From: Canna indica
Taxonomy: Eukaryota; Streptophyta; Magnoliopsida; Zingiberales; Cannaceae
Direction of reading: 5' to 3'
DNA: 64,000 nucleotides
Assembly (NCBI GenBank): GCA_034359265.1
Contig: CP136890.1
Location: 91,351,501 to 91,415,500 of the forward strand
The stretch's first letter is position 1. Every line of letters begins with the position of its first letter. This document shows positions 1 through 12,846 of this stretch, in pieces. The position numbers and the translations under genes are program-made. The notes beneath the pieces are model-generated. The model had not been told where the DNA came from. It did not search any database and saw only the letters and a list, made by a program, of their open reading frames with translations.

Positions 1-246
1 GCGAGGGATGCGGATTAGAGATGTCATCTTCTTACCTTTTTTACATGAAACTCCAGATCCTCGTCGTTACGTTGAAACTTGAAAGAACTCATCTTTTATT
101 ACGAACGCATGAGTAAGAGGCAGAGTTTTGCCCATTTAAACATGTAGAAAACGGTGATTCAATCATTTTTCTGCTGAAAAGACGAATTCTATGTTCACAT
201 TCCTTCTTTTACTCGACTAAAAGCACCGCCTTTCCCATGGCCGCAG

Positions 247-732
247 TCGGGCAAGACGTACCTCCAAAAGAGCGATCAAAATCCCGCTCCCGGCCCTCTC
301 AACGACCTCAACCTTCCGCCGCCGCCGCCGCCGCCGACCTCCGCCGCCGAGTACCGGAGCGTCTGCACTTTGGAGAAGGTCAAGTCCGCCCTCCAGCGAC
401 AGTCCCGCCTCTTCCCGCAGCCCGACGGCTCTTCCTCCCCGCCCTCCCCCTCCCCCTCCTCCTCGTCCTCCGCCACCGCCGCCGCCTCCACGACCTCCAC
501 CTCCTCCTCGGTCAAGCGGGCGGCGGGCGCAACCACTGCTCCGGAGGAGGGCAGCGCGGCGACGATGGCGGTTGCGGCGTGCCCCGTGTGCCTTCTCTAC
601 GTGCTCATCTCCGAGGACGAGCCCCGTTGCCCCCGGTGTGCGGCGCACGTGCCGGTCAACCAGCTCAAACAGAAGAAGCCACGCATTGACCTCAACTTCT
701 CCCTTCACACAAGTAACGGTGATTTGTGTTAA
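247..732 (+). CDS. CPxC-motif plant protein, 3' exon (5' end unresolved)
   Basis: The protein has a proline run, a conserved-looking segment SVCTLEKVKSAL, a Ser/Ala-rich linker, then two CPxC pairs (CPVC and CPRC, 13 residues between them) and a basic KKPRIDLNF tail ending at a TAA at 730-732. The arrangement (xVCTLxKVKSALxR, two CPxC, KKPxIDLN) matches small uncharacterised plant proteins of the At1g13390 kind and recalls the GL2-interacting-repressor family, whose C termini carry a similar CPxC pair. A zinc-binding nuclear role is inference only. The frame stays open upstream to a TGA at 175-177 without any ATG, while CCGCAG at 241-246 could be a splice acceptor, so the first exon probably lies further upstream or outside the window. 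The ATG at 237 is in another frame and gives a proline/arginine-rich shadow. DLNL near the start and DLNF near the end are possible EAR-like motifs. Confidence 0.65.
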   Translation, partial: SGKTYLQKSDQNPAPGPLNDLNLPPPPPPPTSAAEYRSVCTLEKVKSALQRQSRLFPQPDGSSSPPSPSPSSSSSATAAASTTSTSSSVKRAAGATTAPEEGSAATMAVAACPVCLLYVLISEDEPRCPRCAAHVPVNQLKQKKPRIDLNFSLHTSNGDLC

Positions 733-1740
733 AAATAGTGATTTAAATATTATATATATTCGTTACGGAAACAGATATCTACTTTTTTTTGTTGTTGTAA
801 AGATCGTTTTATTAGTACTATTCTAATACAGAATAATTTTTAGTAAGTTTTTATTAATCATTTTTAAAAATTTTAAAATTTTATTTTCTTCAAACAATTT
901 CTTCATTTTTTAAAATAACATAATATTTCCATTGTAACATTTTCAAATCATTATTTTGGGTTCCATTTCTCCCTAAATTGGACTCGGAGGACAAGAATTG
1001 ATCATCGGGATTCTCTCTCTTACGCATGTTAGGATGCGAGTTCAACGGATTCGAATGCAGCATAGAAGCATAGAATAAATCGATCATCGGTCATCGGATC
1101 CTCGTTTCATCATCACACATTAATGGCTTGATTTATCCATTTCTCCTTTGCAATTAATGAGCAAGGTGAAGGTCCACATCGAACATTGAATGCAATGCTA
1201 ATTAATGCCCATTAGCTGTTCGGACCACATCTCCTTGACAAATAAATGATGATGCTGAGCCATTTGGTATTCGGATTTTTGTTTTCTTCAATAAATTCAA
1301 ATAATAGAGGCTTAGAATCAATTGAATTATCAAATTTATATCACAGGGTAATGAATCTTGTCTCATTATTTAAAAAAAAAAATGAAATTACAAACACAAA
1401 TCTATCTCAAAACTGAGCCATTTTAGCTTAACCGAAATCTACTTTTGAATGGACTTAGTCTTTTGACATAGAAAGAATATGCCAAGAATCTTAAAGATAT
1501 ATGTGTTGTTTTCTTTTAGTATGAAAAAAATGGTAGTCATAAAGACATAAACCTCAACAGGCCTGTTGTAGGTGAACAATTAAGACGGCAGTTGTCCATC
1601 ATCTTCTTACAAGTACGTTTATTCAATAACAATATGATCATGAATATTTCTCTTAAATAATTATATTATTAAGCCGAAAAAGTTGGTACACGTGATTTAA
1701 AGTATATATATATATATTCAACTGTGTGTTATTTATATTT
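733..1740. other. AT-rich intergenic stretch, nothing recognised
   Basis: Only short spurious frames are present. The first part presumably includes the 3' UTR of the CPxC gene. Confidence 0.5.
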
Positions 1741-3050
1741 CCTTTTCCATATAATGCATATAGCACAAAGTAGTAGATTGATTATATATATCGGAATTAT
1801 TTGAAGTTTTACAGAATAGACCCTCTAATTTTAAGGATATATATATATGGGTCATATTTGCTCTTAAAATATTTAAAAAATACAAATTTATCTTTAAATT
1901 TTCTCTCTTTTTTTCAAAAATATACTCGTCGTTCAAATTTTGAGCAAAAAATACATCTATATGTAACAATTTGACAAGTCAGCAAATGATTACTTTGTGG
2001 CAATGATAAGGATCATATTTGCCCCTAAATTATTCGGAAATGTATAATTTTTTTTAAATTTTTTTTTTTTGAAAAATGCACTCAACGTCCAAATTTTGGG
2101 TCATATTTGCCCCTAATATATTCGAAAAGGTACAAATTTGTTTTTAAACTTTTTATTTTTTGAAAAATGCCCTCATCATCCAAAATTTGGGCCAAAAATA
2201 TCACTGCTTGTAACAGTTTGATAAGTCAGCAAATAATTACTTACGTGACAAATAAAATAAGTCACATCATCGAGTCACACTAGATTTTAAACTACCAACA
2301 TGTAATACCCAATATATATTCACAACCTAAATTAATTAGGGATGACATATAGAGTTCGTATATATTCTAGCTTTTAGTTACAAGCTATTAAAACACGCGT
2401 CAAATTGAACGAGCTGAAAAGATGAAAAAAATAAGAAAAGGAAAATAAGGTTGCCCAGCCGACTGCAAAAACTAGTTGGTTAAGGGTGCTGCAAAAACAC
2501 GTCCCACCAGTTCTTTGTAATACCCGAAAATTTTGAAAGTTCTTATTTAATTATTTCAGCGAGATAATTTAATCGCACGTTAAGATGGACCGGATGAAAT
2601 GTTGGAGGGCTTGAATTGAAGATTGACCTTTGCGCGAGAGGAATTAATTCATCTAAGTTTGATTAGTCCTTAGGCGGGTTGTTTGGTTCCAGACGAATCA
2701 GGAGGTTCGAGCGGAACTCGAATCAAACTTGTATTGGTTGAGTTATGACTTATTTTAGATTCAACTTAAGTTAAGGGGTACTTTGGTATTTTGGCGATTA
2801 GGATTTTAGTATTTATACATCATCCCTGAAGGACGCGAGGGATTTTTGGCCGAAAATTTGGACGATGAATTTATTTTTTTAAAAATAAAAAATTTAAGGG
2901 CAAATTTATATTTTTTCGAATATATTAGGGGTAAATATAACCCTTATCCCATATGCATATAGCACAAAATAGTAAATTGGTTATATATATTGGAATTATT
3001 TGGAGTCTTACGGAATAGACCCCTATTTTTAAGGATATATATAAATGTCA
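1740..3050. repeat. Degenerate AT-rich direct repeats, one possible LTR scrap
   Basis: A block at about 1755-1850 (ATGCATATAGCACAAA, then GGAATTATTTG and a polypyrimidine run) recurs at about 2950-3045. A second unit, with 'gggtcatatttgc(c)cctaa...ttcgaaaa...tacaaattt', occurs about three times between 1845 and 2200 and once in reverse near 2840-2945. The stretch 2509-2830 starts TGTAATACCCGAAAATTTTG, a typical start for plant LTRs, but no matching end or target-site duplication was found. No coding signal. Confidence 0.4.
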
Positions 3051-3057
3051 TAAAAAT

Positions 3058-3708
3058 AACTCCATAAGGCAATCCATCCAGATTGCTAATAATCATGTCT
3101 TTAAATTATCTGGACCCCACACATTACCTTGTTTAGTATCTCACTTGTGCAGATAATGTGGATTGCTTTAGTAATCTAGATTGCCATCAAAATTGTAATC
3201 CAAATTGCTCAATGGAGAGGTGTCTATATGGATTACCTCTGAAGTGTTAATCTTGAATTAATTTTTAGGACAAAATTACTCTCCTTAAATTCTAATTTTT
3301 TTACAAGTTCTTTGCTCTTCCCACGATTTCTCCCATGACATAATATTATAATATAATATTACAATACAATATTATAATATAATATTACAATATAATATTA
3401 TTATAATATAATATATTACATTATTTTAATATTATATATAATATTATATATATAAATATATAATATATTATATAATATGATTAATTATATTATTATAATA
3501 TATTTGTGAAAATGATATTTTCTAAAAGTATATCTCATTACTTGATAATGTATTTATTATACCAAATATGTCTATGTGAATTCTAGCAATTTTATTATAA
3601 CATTACTTATGCATATCAAACACTATATTCGACATTATCGACAATCTATCTAAAATATAATCTAGATTGTTTGATAATCTAAAAAGTAATGCATCAAATA
3701 TCATCTAA
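3058..3708 (-). mobile_element. Diverged MITE related to the Harbinger-type MITE at 24952
   Basis: Read on the minus strand it matches both ends of the element at 24952-26026, including the conserved block with CTGGACCCCA and the AT-rich centre (3340-3500). Its terminal GGCGTTTGGT is eroded at both ends and no clean target-site duplication remains. An old copy of the family. Confidence 0.6.
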
Positions 3709-4765
3709 GTTATGTTTGTGTTGTATATACAATAATTCATCAAAGACAGCAACATCTACCTACATCCATGGCATAGTCTAAGTGACCAACATCTTACACT
3801 TTATAACATTATTTCATGGATTCTTTTGATATATATATATATATATAGATTTGATGAACCACTCCTTAGAGAAGGGATGGCAGGAAATTAAGAAGTATTT
3901 GTCAAACTATGGCATTTATGTGTCAATATTTAATCAACTTCTTCCCCTCATTGATGGATCACTGAGCTGGTTGAATTCAGGAAGAAACATCTCTGGCAAA
4001 CAATAAAGAGGTCAGGCCCAGGAAAGAAACATCTCAAATGGAGCTTTATTGTCATTTACTTTAAAAATAAATGTTTCTTAAAGTTTTTTTTGGTATAGAA
4101 TTAATTATAAATTAAAACGTTGGCCCTAAGTAAACATGGAAACAATAATGATAGAATGATTTTAATTAATTAATTTTAGGATGTTTGAATATAAGAAATG
4201 AATTAAAATCGTAATAGAATTACGAGAAATCATAAATTTAAATGTTATAAAATAAATTAATTATTATACTTATATTTATTGTTGATTATTAAATAGAAGA
4301 CATGAATTTACAATCTAATTTCATTATATTTTTATCCATGTTACGAAATGAGCTTATAAAATTTAAATATATTTAACCATTAATCCAATATTATAAAATA
4401 TATACAGGACTAACCACAAGGTCCACAAGTCTGTGTTGAGCCCCAAATGACCTAAACTGTTTGGGTTGCGTTGGGCCACTCAGCATTTTCCGTAATGGGC
4501 CGTTACATCATGTACCGGTATATTTAATACCTACCATCGTGTCACCGACATAATCAACCCGTCAACGTTCTTTCAAATTATTCCAAGATATTTGCATTTT
4601 GCAGTTCCGATAACTCCAACAGAACGAACCTTTTTAAACGTTGATAAATTCGCAACATTTTCACCGCCATGTTCTTTATTATGACGGATGCTTTCGAACA
4701 TCATAACACCCTATAGATCGTATCGTACCGTTATGTTTATATTATAACGGATTCTAAAGCGGGAG
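3709..4765. other. Intergenic, upstream of the TPR gene
   Basis: AT-rich without recognised features up to the TPR promoter region. No TATA box stands out clearly. Confidence 0.4.
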
Positions 4766-4846
4766 ATGCCATTTCTAGCTGCAAAAATAAGTCAGCCAAT
4801 TTACTTCTCCTGCGGGCAAAATAGCGGATGCTTTCGTCTCCGAATT

Positions 4847-4849
<3 letters not shown>

Positions 4850-4896
<47 letters not shown>

Positions 4897-4909
4897 GCAC
4901 ACACACACA
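4850..4909. repeat. (TC)n-(CA)n microsatellite in the TPR 5' region
   Basis: About 22 TC units are followed by a short CA run, about 140 bp before the TPR start codon. Pyrimidine tracts of this kind are common in plant core promoters and 5' UTRs. It also creates spurious Leu/Ser and Arg/Glu frames. Confidence 0.85.
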
Positions 4910-5047
4910 GAAATCCCCATATCTTCCTTCAGTCGATCTTCTTCTTTCGATCCCTTCGCTTCTATTCGCTCGCGTTTATCGCCAATCACGATTGCGTGCA
5001 TCCTAGTATCGTGGTTGTATTAGATTTGAGGAAGGGTTAAGTGGTAG

Positions 5048-8000
5048 ATGGCGGCGGCGGTGGCCATGAGCAAGATCGAGACGGCCCATCAGCTGTACCG
5101 CGAGGGGCGGCACGAGGAGGCGCTCGGACTCTACACAGAAGCCCTGGCGATGGCCAAGAACAAGGCCCAGAAGATCGCGCTTCATAGCAACCGCGCTGCG
5201 TGCTACCTGAAGTTGCATGACTTCAAGAAGGTAGTCTCTTTTTCTGCATCGTTGTTTTCGATCAATTTCATATCGAGAAATGCTAAATCCTCCTAATTCA
5301 TGTGCCTAATAATCCTCTTAATACTCACGTATAATAAAGTGCTCACGATTGTTCATGATTGTTGATGAAATTACCACTAATGCCTTCATCCCTTTTGCTT
5401 CGTCCCCTTCAAGATGGAGTGGATTTTCTAGTAAGTTCTTCTGATTTTAAAGGGCGAATTTTGTGGCTTTGAGATTACTTACCAATCTTAGGTAGCATGT
5501 CCACATCCATTTATAATCATGTTCTAATAGAAAACGTCCTATGAATCTATTTGATGATTTTATTAATCAAATTTAATAGCATGACTAAGTTCACTGCTGG
5601 TGACTTTGTTTTCATCAAATTTGACATATGAGGAATTTGAGGAAAATAATGCAGTTCTTTACTTGAGAACTTTACAGACGGAATGAGAAGAGAGGAAATA
5701 ATCACTCGAATTTAATGTTATGAAGTTCCATTTTATTCAAAAGTAATAATTTTCTAGAGTGGGTCTAGTAGAGATACAGGAATGTCAAGTAATAATTTGC
5801 TAGAGTGGGTGCAGGAGAGCTACAAGAATGTCAAGCAATAATTTTCTAGAGTGGGTGCAGTACAGCTACAAGAACGTCCATAACTTTAAATGTTTTTTTT
5901 TGGGAAAACTGGAAAGGCTCACTCACCAGGAACAAACTTTAAGTTCTTACTATTGCCAAATAAAAGAAAGGAGAGGTGAGTCAAGCAGCTTGTTGTCCTT
6001 GGGTAATGCTTTGAGAGTTCAACATTGAGTTCCTCAAGTTATATAACTTCTTGAGCTCAAGTAAGGAGTGTGTAGCAGTAAATAATTTCACTAGTTAAAT
6101 TCTTATGATGCTTAAATATTTAGTATTTCTCTGTTTAAGAAATGATGTCTGTATAGGGTATGTTACACTCAGCTCCTAATTTCTTCAGTATCTCCTCTTT
6201 TGCTTTCTCATATTCAACTAGGTATCTGTACCATTCAGCAACTGTCCATACATTATCTATATTGCCACTGAATATATAATAGGTAAAAACTTAGTAATTG
6301 ACTTTGACACTTGGAGCATTGGGAAGAATATGATAGGTACATGAAGCCACTTGCTTGACTAAGGATACAAGACGTGAGATACAAAAGTTATTTTTCTGTT
6401 GCCCACTTTCATATTTTTAGAATAAATCAATAAGGTTCCTAGATCCTCCTAAAAATGTAGCAGTCAAAGTTAGACGTTTACATATTCATGAACATTGCTT
6501 GAATAAATAGCATGGGCTACAACATTGTTTGAAATCTCTTATCATACTGTCTAGTATGTGTGGTAGCTACTGGTTTCTAAACTTTCCAAGATTTGTACTA
6601 CGCCGCACATGAAAATACTGTTGGTACTAACTGTATTAGGCGGTACAAGGATACAAGCACTATATTTACTAATGTGGACATTGTACTACCTGATACGTTC
6701 AAAACGACTATTTTTTCGGCTATTGGCTATTTTTTATAATAGTTTTTGGTATTTGTTAAGTTTGTATACAGGCTTCAAACCTTTTATTATAATTTTGTTA
6801 CTAAACTATCTTTTATTATGCACGTTTTAAGTATTTTACTCAAATTCTTTATGAGAAAACAAAGTTTAAAGTGTGAAGTGTAAAAATAAAATAAAATAAA
6901 GTACCTAGTAGGTACAATATGATATGTACTGGTACTGGTCATTCCACGAGATTGGTATGGATAAGGAATTTTAAACCTTGGGCTATAATTAAGAATGTGT
7001 TTTTTGTAAACTCATTTTAAGTGATGTTTTTCTTAGGCAGCAGAAGAATGTACATCAGTCCTTGAATTAGACCATGAGCATACAGGGGCTCTCATGTTGC
7101 GTGCACAAACATTAGTGACCCTTAAAGATTACCAATCAGCGCTCTTTGATGTAAACAGGCTGATGGAGCTGAATCCATCATCAGACGTGTATCGAAATTT
7201 GCAGGCCAGGCTAAAAACACAATTGGTATGCTTATTTGCTTCAATTCGAAAGTACAATTTTAGTTTCAGTGATTTTAGAGTTTGTATTTGTGACAACTGA
7301 CAAGTCATCTGCTACTTTTGGGCTCTGTGTGAAATACATGCATGTATAAGGTTAAGATTCAGCATCTGTGAAAGATATGCATATTCTATTTTTAGATGAT
7401 GGAAACTGTATAATGAAGCAATCAAACTGTAAGCACTACACAGTTCTGTTACTCTAGTATGCTGCAATTGGAAACTGAAACACAGTTAAGAAATGAATTT
7501 GATTCTAGAAGAAACTTCAACTTCTCTTGTTAAATTTACATGTCAATATTATGCCACTTAATACAGTTTTAGATCCTCAAATGAGTCTACACCGTCAGCA
7601 TCATGTTCAATTTATTAATCAAAATTTTAATAGCAGAAACTGATTTTTAAGTTTCATGCATAAATTGGAGATAGCTGTATAGAACATTTTGAAGGTTAAA
7701 TATTTAATGAACCAACATGTATTATGACATGTCCCAACTCCCATGGCTTTAGATAACCTAATGTTCTGTGGCGGAACATGTTCTGTGTCCTTAATCCTTA
7801 TACACCAAGCAGGTGGGTTTTCTTTAAGATTATACACATTTTAACTGCTTTAGATTTCCTTACCAAACTTCACTTTGCATAGTACATATATTTTTCTGCA
7901 AGTCAAGCCTTTTTTATTAGCTCAACTAAATGCATGAGGGCACATTTGAAGTGGACTTTCTACTAGTTAGATAAAGTTGAAGTTAATATAATTTTGCTTA

Positions 8001-8634
8001 ATCTTTGATTAGCAGTAGTATTCTCTTACATTGCACAAACTTTAGTAGGTTGTTTCTGTGGGTTGCTAGTCATATTAAACTGTTTAATGTCTAAGTCATA
8101 TGCGCTCATGTTTCATGAAGCAAAGCACAATTATGCACTTGGCCTTTCTTTTGTGATCATGAACTTAACGTCTCACATATCATCTTTATCTATTCATTTA
8201 TTCAACATTTTATGGGTGATCTTAATAACAAATAATTAAACCTTTCATTTATATTTGTTTATTTAATGTTAAAGTCACTAGCTCCAATACCTGAGTCTGA
8301 GGAAGAAGCATTATGTCATGAAGAAGAAGACGAAGAAGCGCAACCACAAGAGACTAGGATCGAGTTAGAAGCCAATAGGAAAGTTGAGCCTGCTATCCAA
8401 AACCCTGAAGCACCTGGTACTCAACCTGCAAAACATCAGGCCACTGTTAATGTTTCTTCAAAACCTCAGGGCTGGGAAGCAATTCCAAAACCAAAAGGTC
8501 ATTCTGGTCTTGATTATTCTAGATGGGATAGAGTTGAAGACGATTCAAGTGAAGAGGAAGAGGATGAGACAGAAGATCAGCAACCCCAATATAGGTTTCG
8601 TGTTCGAACAGTCGGTGTGAGGCCTGTAAAGTGA
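5048..8634 (+). CDS. Small TPR protein with acidic C-terminal tail, three exons
   Basis: Exons 5048-5230, 7037-7225 and 8275-8634 join in frame (61 + 63 + 119 codons, 243 residues). Donors are AAG|GTAGTC and TTG|GTATGC; acceptors are CTTAG|GCAGCA and AAAG|TCACTA. Residues about 8-110 form a TPR-type helical array: ETAHQLYREGRHEEALGLYT, then NRAACYLKLHDFKKA and ALMLRAQTLVTLKDYQSALF, each with the A/G, Y and A spacing of TPRs. The C-terminal exon is Glu/Asp rich and ends with a block GHSGLDYSRWDRVEDD and YRFRVRTVGVRPVK that looks conserved. Three TPRs of this kind usually bind chaperone tails or other proteins; the partner is not known. The ATG at 5048 gives the first TPR in full; a second Met six codons later is also possible. 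I know similar unnamed plant TPR proteins but no firm name. Introns of 1.8 and 1.05 kb contain no recognised insertion. Confidence 0.88.
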
Positions 8635-10470
8635 ACAAGCTCCTTAATCAGATTGTATCAAGTTACAAGAGCTGTTCATCAGATAACTGATGGCTTCTTT
8701 TTAGGAGTACTTGGTAACTTTTGTTAGCATGTCAACGCCGGGTATTATTTGTAAAAACAGAAGATGACTTTCTAACTGGCCTTGTGAGGTTTATCCTTCG
8801 CCAATTGTAAATTGTCCATACCAGAATGACTGCTGACATTTCAGGTGTGTGCTGCCTTTTTGGGTATCCTGTTGGAGAGAATGGTTTACCCTTTCTGCAC
8901 TTTGTAACTTACATGTCTGTTTTCCTGAAAATGCAGAAGATTGAGTTTGCTCATGGACCACATGGAAGACATTGAAACAAGCAGTTAGGAATTTCATCTG
9001 TCCCAACTTAGATGACAATCCTGCCAGCCACCGTTGCTCCCATCCATTGACAACATAAGAGATTCATTTGCAGGTTGACTAGTTTTATCTCCCTTTTGCT
9101 TCTCTCAGTTGTTTTAGCGTGACAAATGAAAATTCCCTTGTGAAAAGATACTGCAGACTCTCATGTAAACAAAGGACGACACATTTTTTTTGATATTTGA
9201 TCCTGGTTGCGTAATTTTAAGTGAACTTGACAATCACATCGAAGTATTGTGCTTTTCTGCATATCTTGGAAGCTGGTAATCTCACTGCTACTTCAGTTTC
9301 TTCAAATTTTTTAGCAAGTTCCTGAAAATTATTATTGTAGTTATTTTTAGGATAAATTATATGTATTTCCTTCTACTTAGATTGCATTTGGTATATTGTA
9401 AGTTAATCTTGCAAGACACTATGAATTAATTAGCAGATAGATTATCATTTTATTAATGTACAGTATTTCTCTATTGCATCATTAATAATGATGGTGAAAA
9501 ATTGTTAGAAATCTAGATGACTAGATCTCACAGCACGACTGGATTCATGGGAATATAACACTAATGTTCCTAAATAGTTGTATATCTGAATATATAAACT
9601 TAATTTCATTTGTAAAATTTTAAAAATAAAAAATATATATATTTAATTAATCGCGTGAATGGGAATTGGATAAAAGAATGTTTAGCAAAAAATGCAAGTA
9701 AATTAATCAAATGAACACCAAAATTACGATGTTGAAACGAAGGGATGATAGTGAATCGGATATGGTTGCACATAAAATTGCTAACCCTACATGCAATTTG
9801 ATTCAGTTGTGTTTCAATATCAATTTTGTTGGACTTTGACCAATTTTGATCTAGGAATCAGATTGGGTTATATTGTAAATCATTTGGGTGGAAAACTGTT
9901 TTGACTGAGGAATGAGGCCAGCTTACATTTTAAACTTTAATTATGAGGATTCTGTCATTCTGGACAAAGATTTTCATTGTATTTATTATCAGCGACTAAC
10001 GTGCAGAATTATTATTGTTAGGATTTTTCTGAACATGTGCCACAAGGGCAAGCATATATAGTAATCAGTATTTATTATTCACCCCTAAAAATATTGTGTT
10101 GAAGGACCTATTTAATGTTCTTATCCTAATTTTATTTCTTTTTGATCAATAAAATTAATTCTTGATATGTGCCTTAAGAACATACATCAGACAAACCTTT
10201 ATATTAAATATTTTTAAAACTAATATAATAATTAAGTTCCATTTAAGATAAAATAAAATATTAAGGATCAGCAATCAAAATAAGAAGCTACCTCTATTTA
10301 TAGTGTAGACATGTTAAGATTAACAACTTGACGGATGACTATGTTTGTAACAAAATTATAAGTAATTGCTATCTTTATTAGGTGATAGCTCAATTGAATC
10401 AGATAAAGTGTAAAGTATATACATTTAGAAATCATTATAAAAATGATTTTTGGAGTGCTTGTTGTCTTGG
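8635..10470. other. TPR 3' UTR and intergenic DNA
   Basis: The first few hundred bases should be the 3' UTR of the TPR gene. The rest is AT-rich with no supported gene or repeat. Confidence 0.4.
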
Positions 10471-10945
10471 TTTTTTTTACCAGAAGAATAACTTATATTA
10501 AATTGCTCAAAAAAGACGAACCTAAAAGGTCACTCGATAAAATACAGTCCAGAGACAGCTCTGGAGGCTGAATTGCAAGCCACATACCCGAAAAATTTCT
10601 GGTGTGGGACTAGTTTGTTGCCTAGTGGGCAGCTTGGTTACATTCATGAAAGCAAAAAAGAAAAGGAAAAAGAAATAATTACATGAGGACAAAATATGTA
10701 AAATGTCCCAAACAATAGGAAACACCCGCCAAGGTATAACTGCATTGGAAGAAAGACAATTAGTTAGACATTTGCAATCACATTCAAAAATGGTAGCATA
10801 GCACGATAGATAGCCAATGCCTCGCAAGCTTCAGCCGAATCAGCCACTGGGGAAGCCACAACCTGCAAGCAGTTTGAGTCCGAGTCACGAATGACAATGC
10901 CAATGCCAGCCTCGGAGGGAGTCTAGCTAGGAGCCATCACAGTTA
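10471..10945 (-). mobile_element. LINE 3' fragment (RNase H end)
   Basis: On the minus strand a broken frame reads PSEAGIGIVIRDSDSNCL, then ADSAEACEALAIYRAM. This is the RNase H-like domain found at the 3' end of plant LINE ORF2. It is followed, towards lower coordinates, by an oligo(T) run on the plus strand at 10471-10478, which is the A-tail. Truncated and interrupted by stops (for example CTAGCTAG near 10925). Confidence 0.6.
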
Positions 10946-11269
10946 AATTTTAGGGATTCGAGGCTCGGCGGGGACCATTGGATCGCCGTGGGAGTCGCGG
11001 AGGGAGAATGAGAATTAAGGAGTGGATATGGAAGAAGGAATCCCCTTAGGAAAAACACCATGATTACTAGAAGTTAAATTATTCTTACCGGTCATTCGTA
11101 TCATTAGGAAAATAAAGTATTTAAAGTGGAGCTTCACGAATAATTATGTATGTCATATTTGATAATTTTTTGGATGTATAAAATGTAAATGATTCATATT
11201 TTGTATGTTTTATTGTGCTTGGTGCAAATATATTGTAATTACAATGTTTCATATTATTGATGAAAATAT

Positions 11270-11745
11270 AAATTTTAAATTTTTTTAGGTGTAGTAAAAT
11301 TCATTAGCGACGATGTACTAATAATGGTTGGCTATTGCAATAAATATATTAGCGTCGATCAGCCCTGAGGAACACCATTGCTGAAGGCCTTTTTTAAATA
11401 GTCGATGGTTTGGTAACAGTCGAATAACATGGCATATCACTCTCGTTGATGTGTTCAACGACGGTTTAGCAATAGTTGCACCATTGGAGAGCCGTCTCTA
11501 CGTCGTTGCTAATGTGAGTTATGGCCGGTAACAACCTCAGTTAGTAGGTCGTTACTAACTATTTCAACCATGGGTTGTCGGAAATGATTTATCACTGACA
11601 GCTTTTGCAGCCATTGCAACTTATTTGCGACGGGCTTTTGAGCTACGTTGCTTTGCAACTGTTTTAGCCGTTGGTGATGTCTATCACCGACGGTTCAACA
11701 ATCGATGTAGTCGTTGGTGTTGCTGTTTATTCTTGTAGTGCAAAA
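11270..11745. mobile_element. Probable decayed CACTA-like MITE
   Basis: The stretch has many short inverted motifs of the type GCGACG, CGTTGCT and GACGGTT and ends with TTCTTGTAGTG at about 11735-11745, the form of a CACTA right terminus. A left CACTA end was not found, so the limits are approximate. Confidence 0.4.
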
Positions 11746-12090
11746 TTCACCCCTTTATTGGAAAAGGATAATTAAATTTTGCAAATGTGATGTTTATTCC
11801 TTGAAAATTTATCCATATAAATTTTAATGTCCAACCGTACATGACGCCCTTGGGGATAAATTAAATTTTGGATCGTGGGCCGAGGAAACGGGGCTGTTAT
11901 ATATTAAGAAGTTTCAAAGGAGCTAGATTTTAAGTTTTATTCAGATTACTGCTCACACATTAATTAGTTGCAAATCATCAAATTAACATGAAGAAGTAAT
12001 ACAGTAAATGGACCGATGATCGAGAATAGTAAATGAAAAGAATGAGATGACTATTAAGTAACAACATGCATGTATTTTAAGTGTTTAATT

Positions 12091-12846
12091 TTAAAAGTTT
12101 GCTTGGATCCGATCTACGATCTTCTTATCCACCTGAAAGGCCTTCGCGAGAACATCATCAGACATTTCAGGGTCTGATCCAAAGACTGCATTGGCGATGG
12201 TGATGACTCCGGGATTTTGGCTGCTGAGAGCTGCAAGTGCGACGGCATTCATGGTGCCATAATTGTATTGGAAGTGGACGAGGCCTTGAGGGAACACAAA
12301 CACATCGCCCTTGTTGAGCACTTTAGTGAAGAACTTGTTGTCAGGGTTGGAGGTGACAAAACCAACATAGAGAGAGCCTTCCAACACTGTCAATATCTCC
12401 GTAGCCCGAGGATGGATGTGGGGAGCATTAAGCCCGTAAGGCGCATAGTCTATCCGCACAATGGAGATGCCGAGAGTGTTGAGGCCTGGAATTTGGTTCA
12501 CATTCACGGTTGTGACATTGGATCCAACTTTGTTGGTGGTGTTTCCAGACTTGTTGAAGCCAGAGAAGAAGAAATCTTCACCTTCAACGAGCTTTGGGTC
12601 CTTGCAGGCAAATCCGTTCACACGTACTGCATATATGTTTTGAAGTGAATGAAAATATGCATTGATTTAGCAGAGATATTGTAATTAAAATTCATAAAGT
12701 ATAGACGGATAGTTGAGCTATATATACGAACCATCGGATGTCTTGTCGGCGACACAGAAGTCTTGGAGTGCAGTGGGATCAGTAGCCATGGCGGGAGAAG
12801 AAGCACAAGCAAGCAGAGCAACCAAGAAGACGATATAGGCAGCCAT
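12091..12846 (-). CDS. GLP: GLP1, germin-like protein (subfamily 2-1 type)
   Basis: Exon 1 runs 12846-12732 and exon 2 12626-12091 (115 + 536 nt, 216 residues), with one phase-1 intron at the usual germin position after CVADKTSDG. Residues 1-22 are a signal peptide ending AMA, so the product goes to the apoplast or cell wall. DFCVAD and NGFACKD carry the two N-terminal cysteines. Germin box 1 is [14 protein letters not shown] and box 2 is [16 protein letters not shown]: three His and one Glu for a metal ion are present. N-glycosylation sites are NKS, NTT and NVT. Germins form disc-like hexamers; some have superoxide dismutase or oxalate oxidase activity, but which applies here cannot be read from sequence. 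The gene is head to head with GLP2, with a TATA run at 12986-12995. Full length and with no visible defect. Confidence 0.93.

Noticed and set aside
217..708. Minus-strand Arg/Gly-rich frame and the plus frame from ATG 237
   Set aside because: Shadows of the proline- and serine-rich CPxC protein in GC-rich DNA.
2509..2850. Full LTR retrotransposon
   Set aside because: Only a start resembling an LTR; no second LTR, end or target duplication.
12217..12648. Plus-strand 143-residue frame opposite GLP1 (and similar antisense frames at 14124, 17334, 30851 and 49964)
   Set aside because: Antisense shadows of the conserved germin exon 2; codon structure fits the germin strand.
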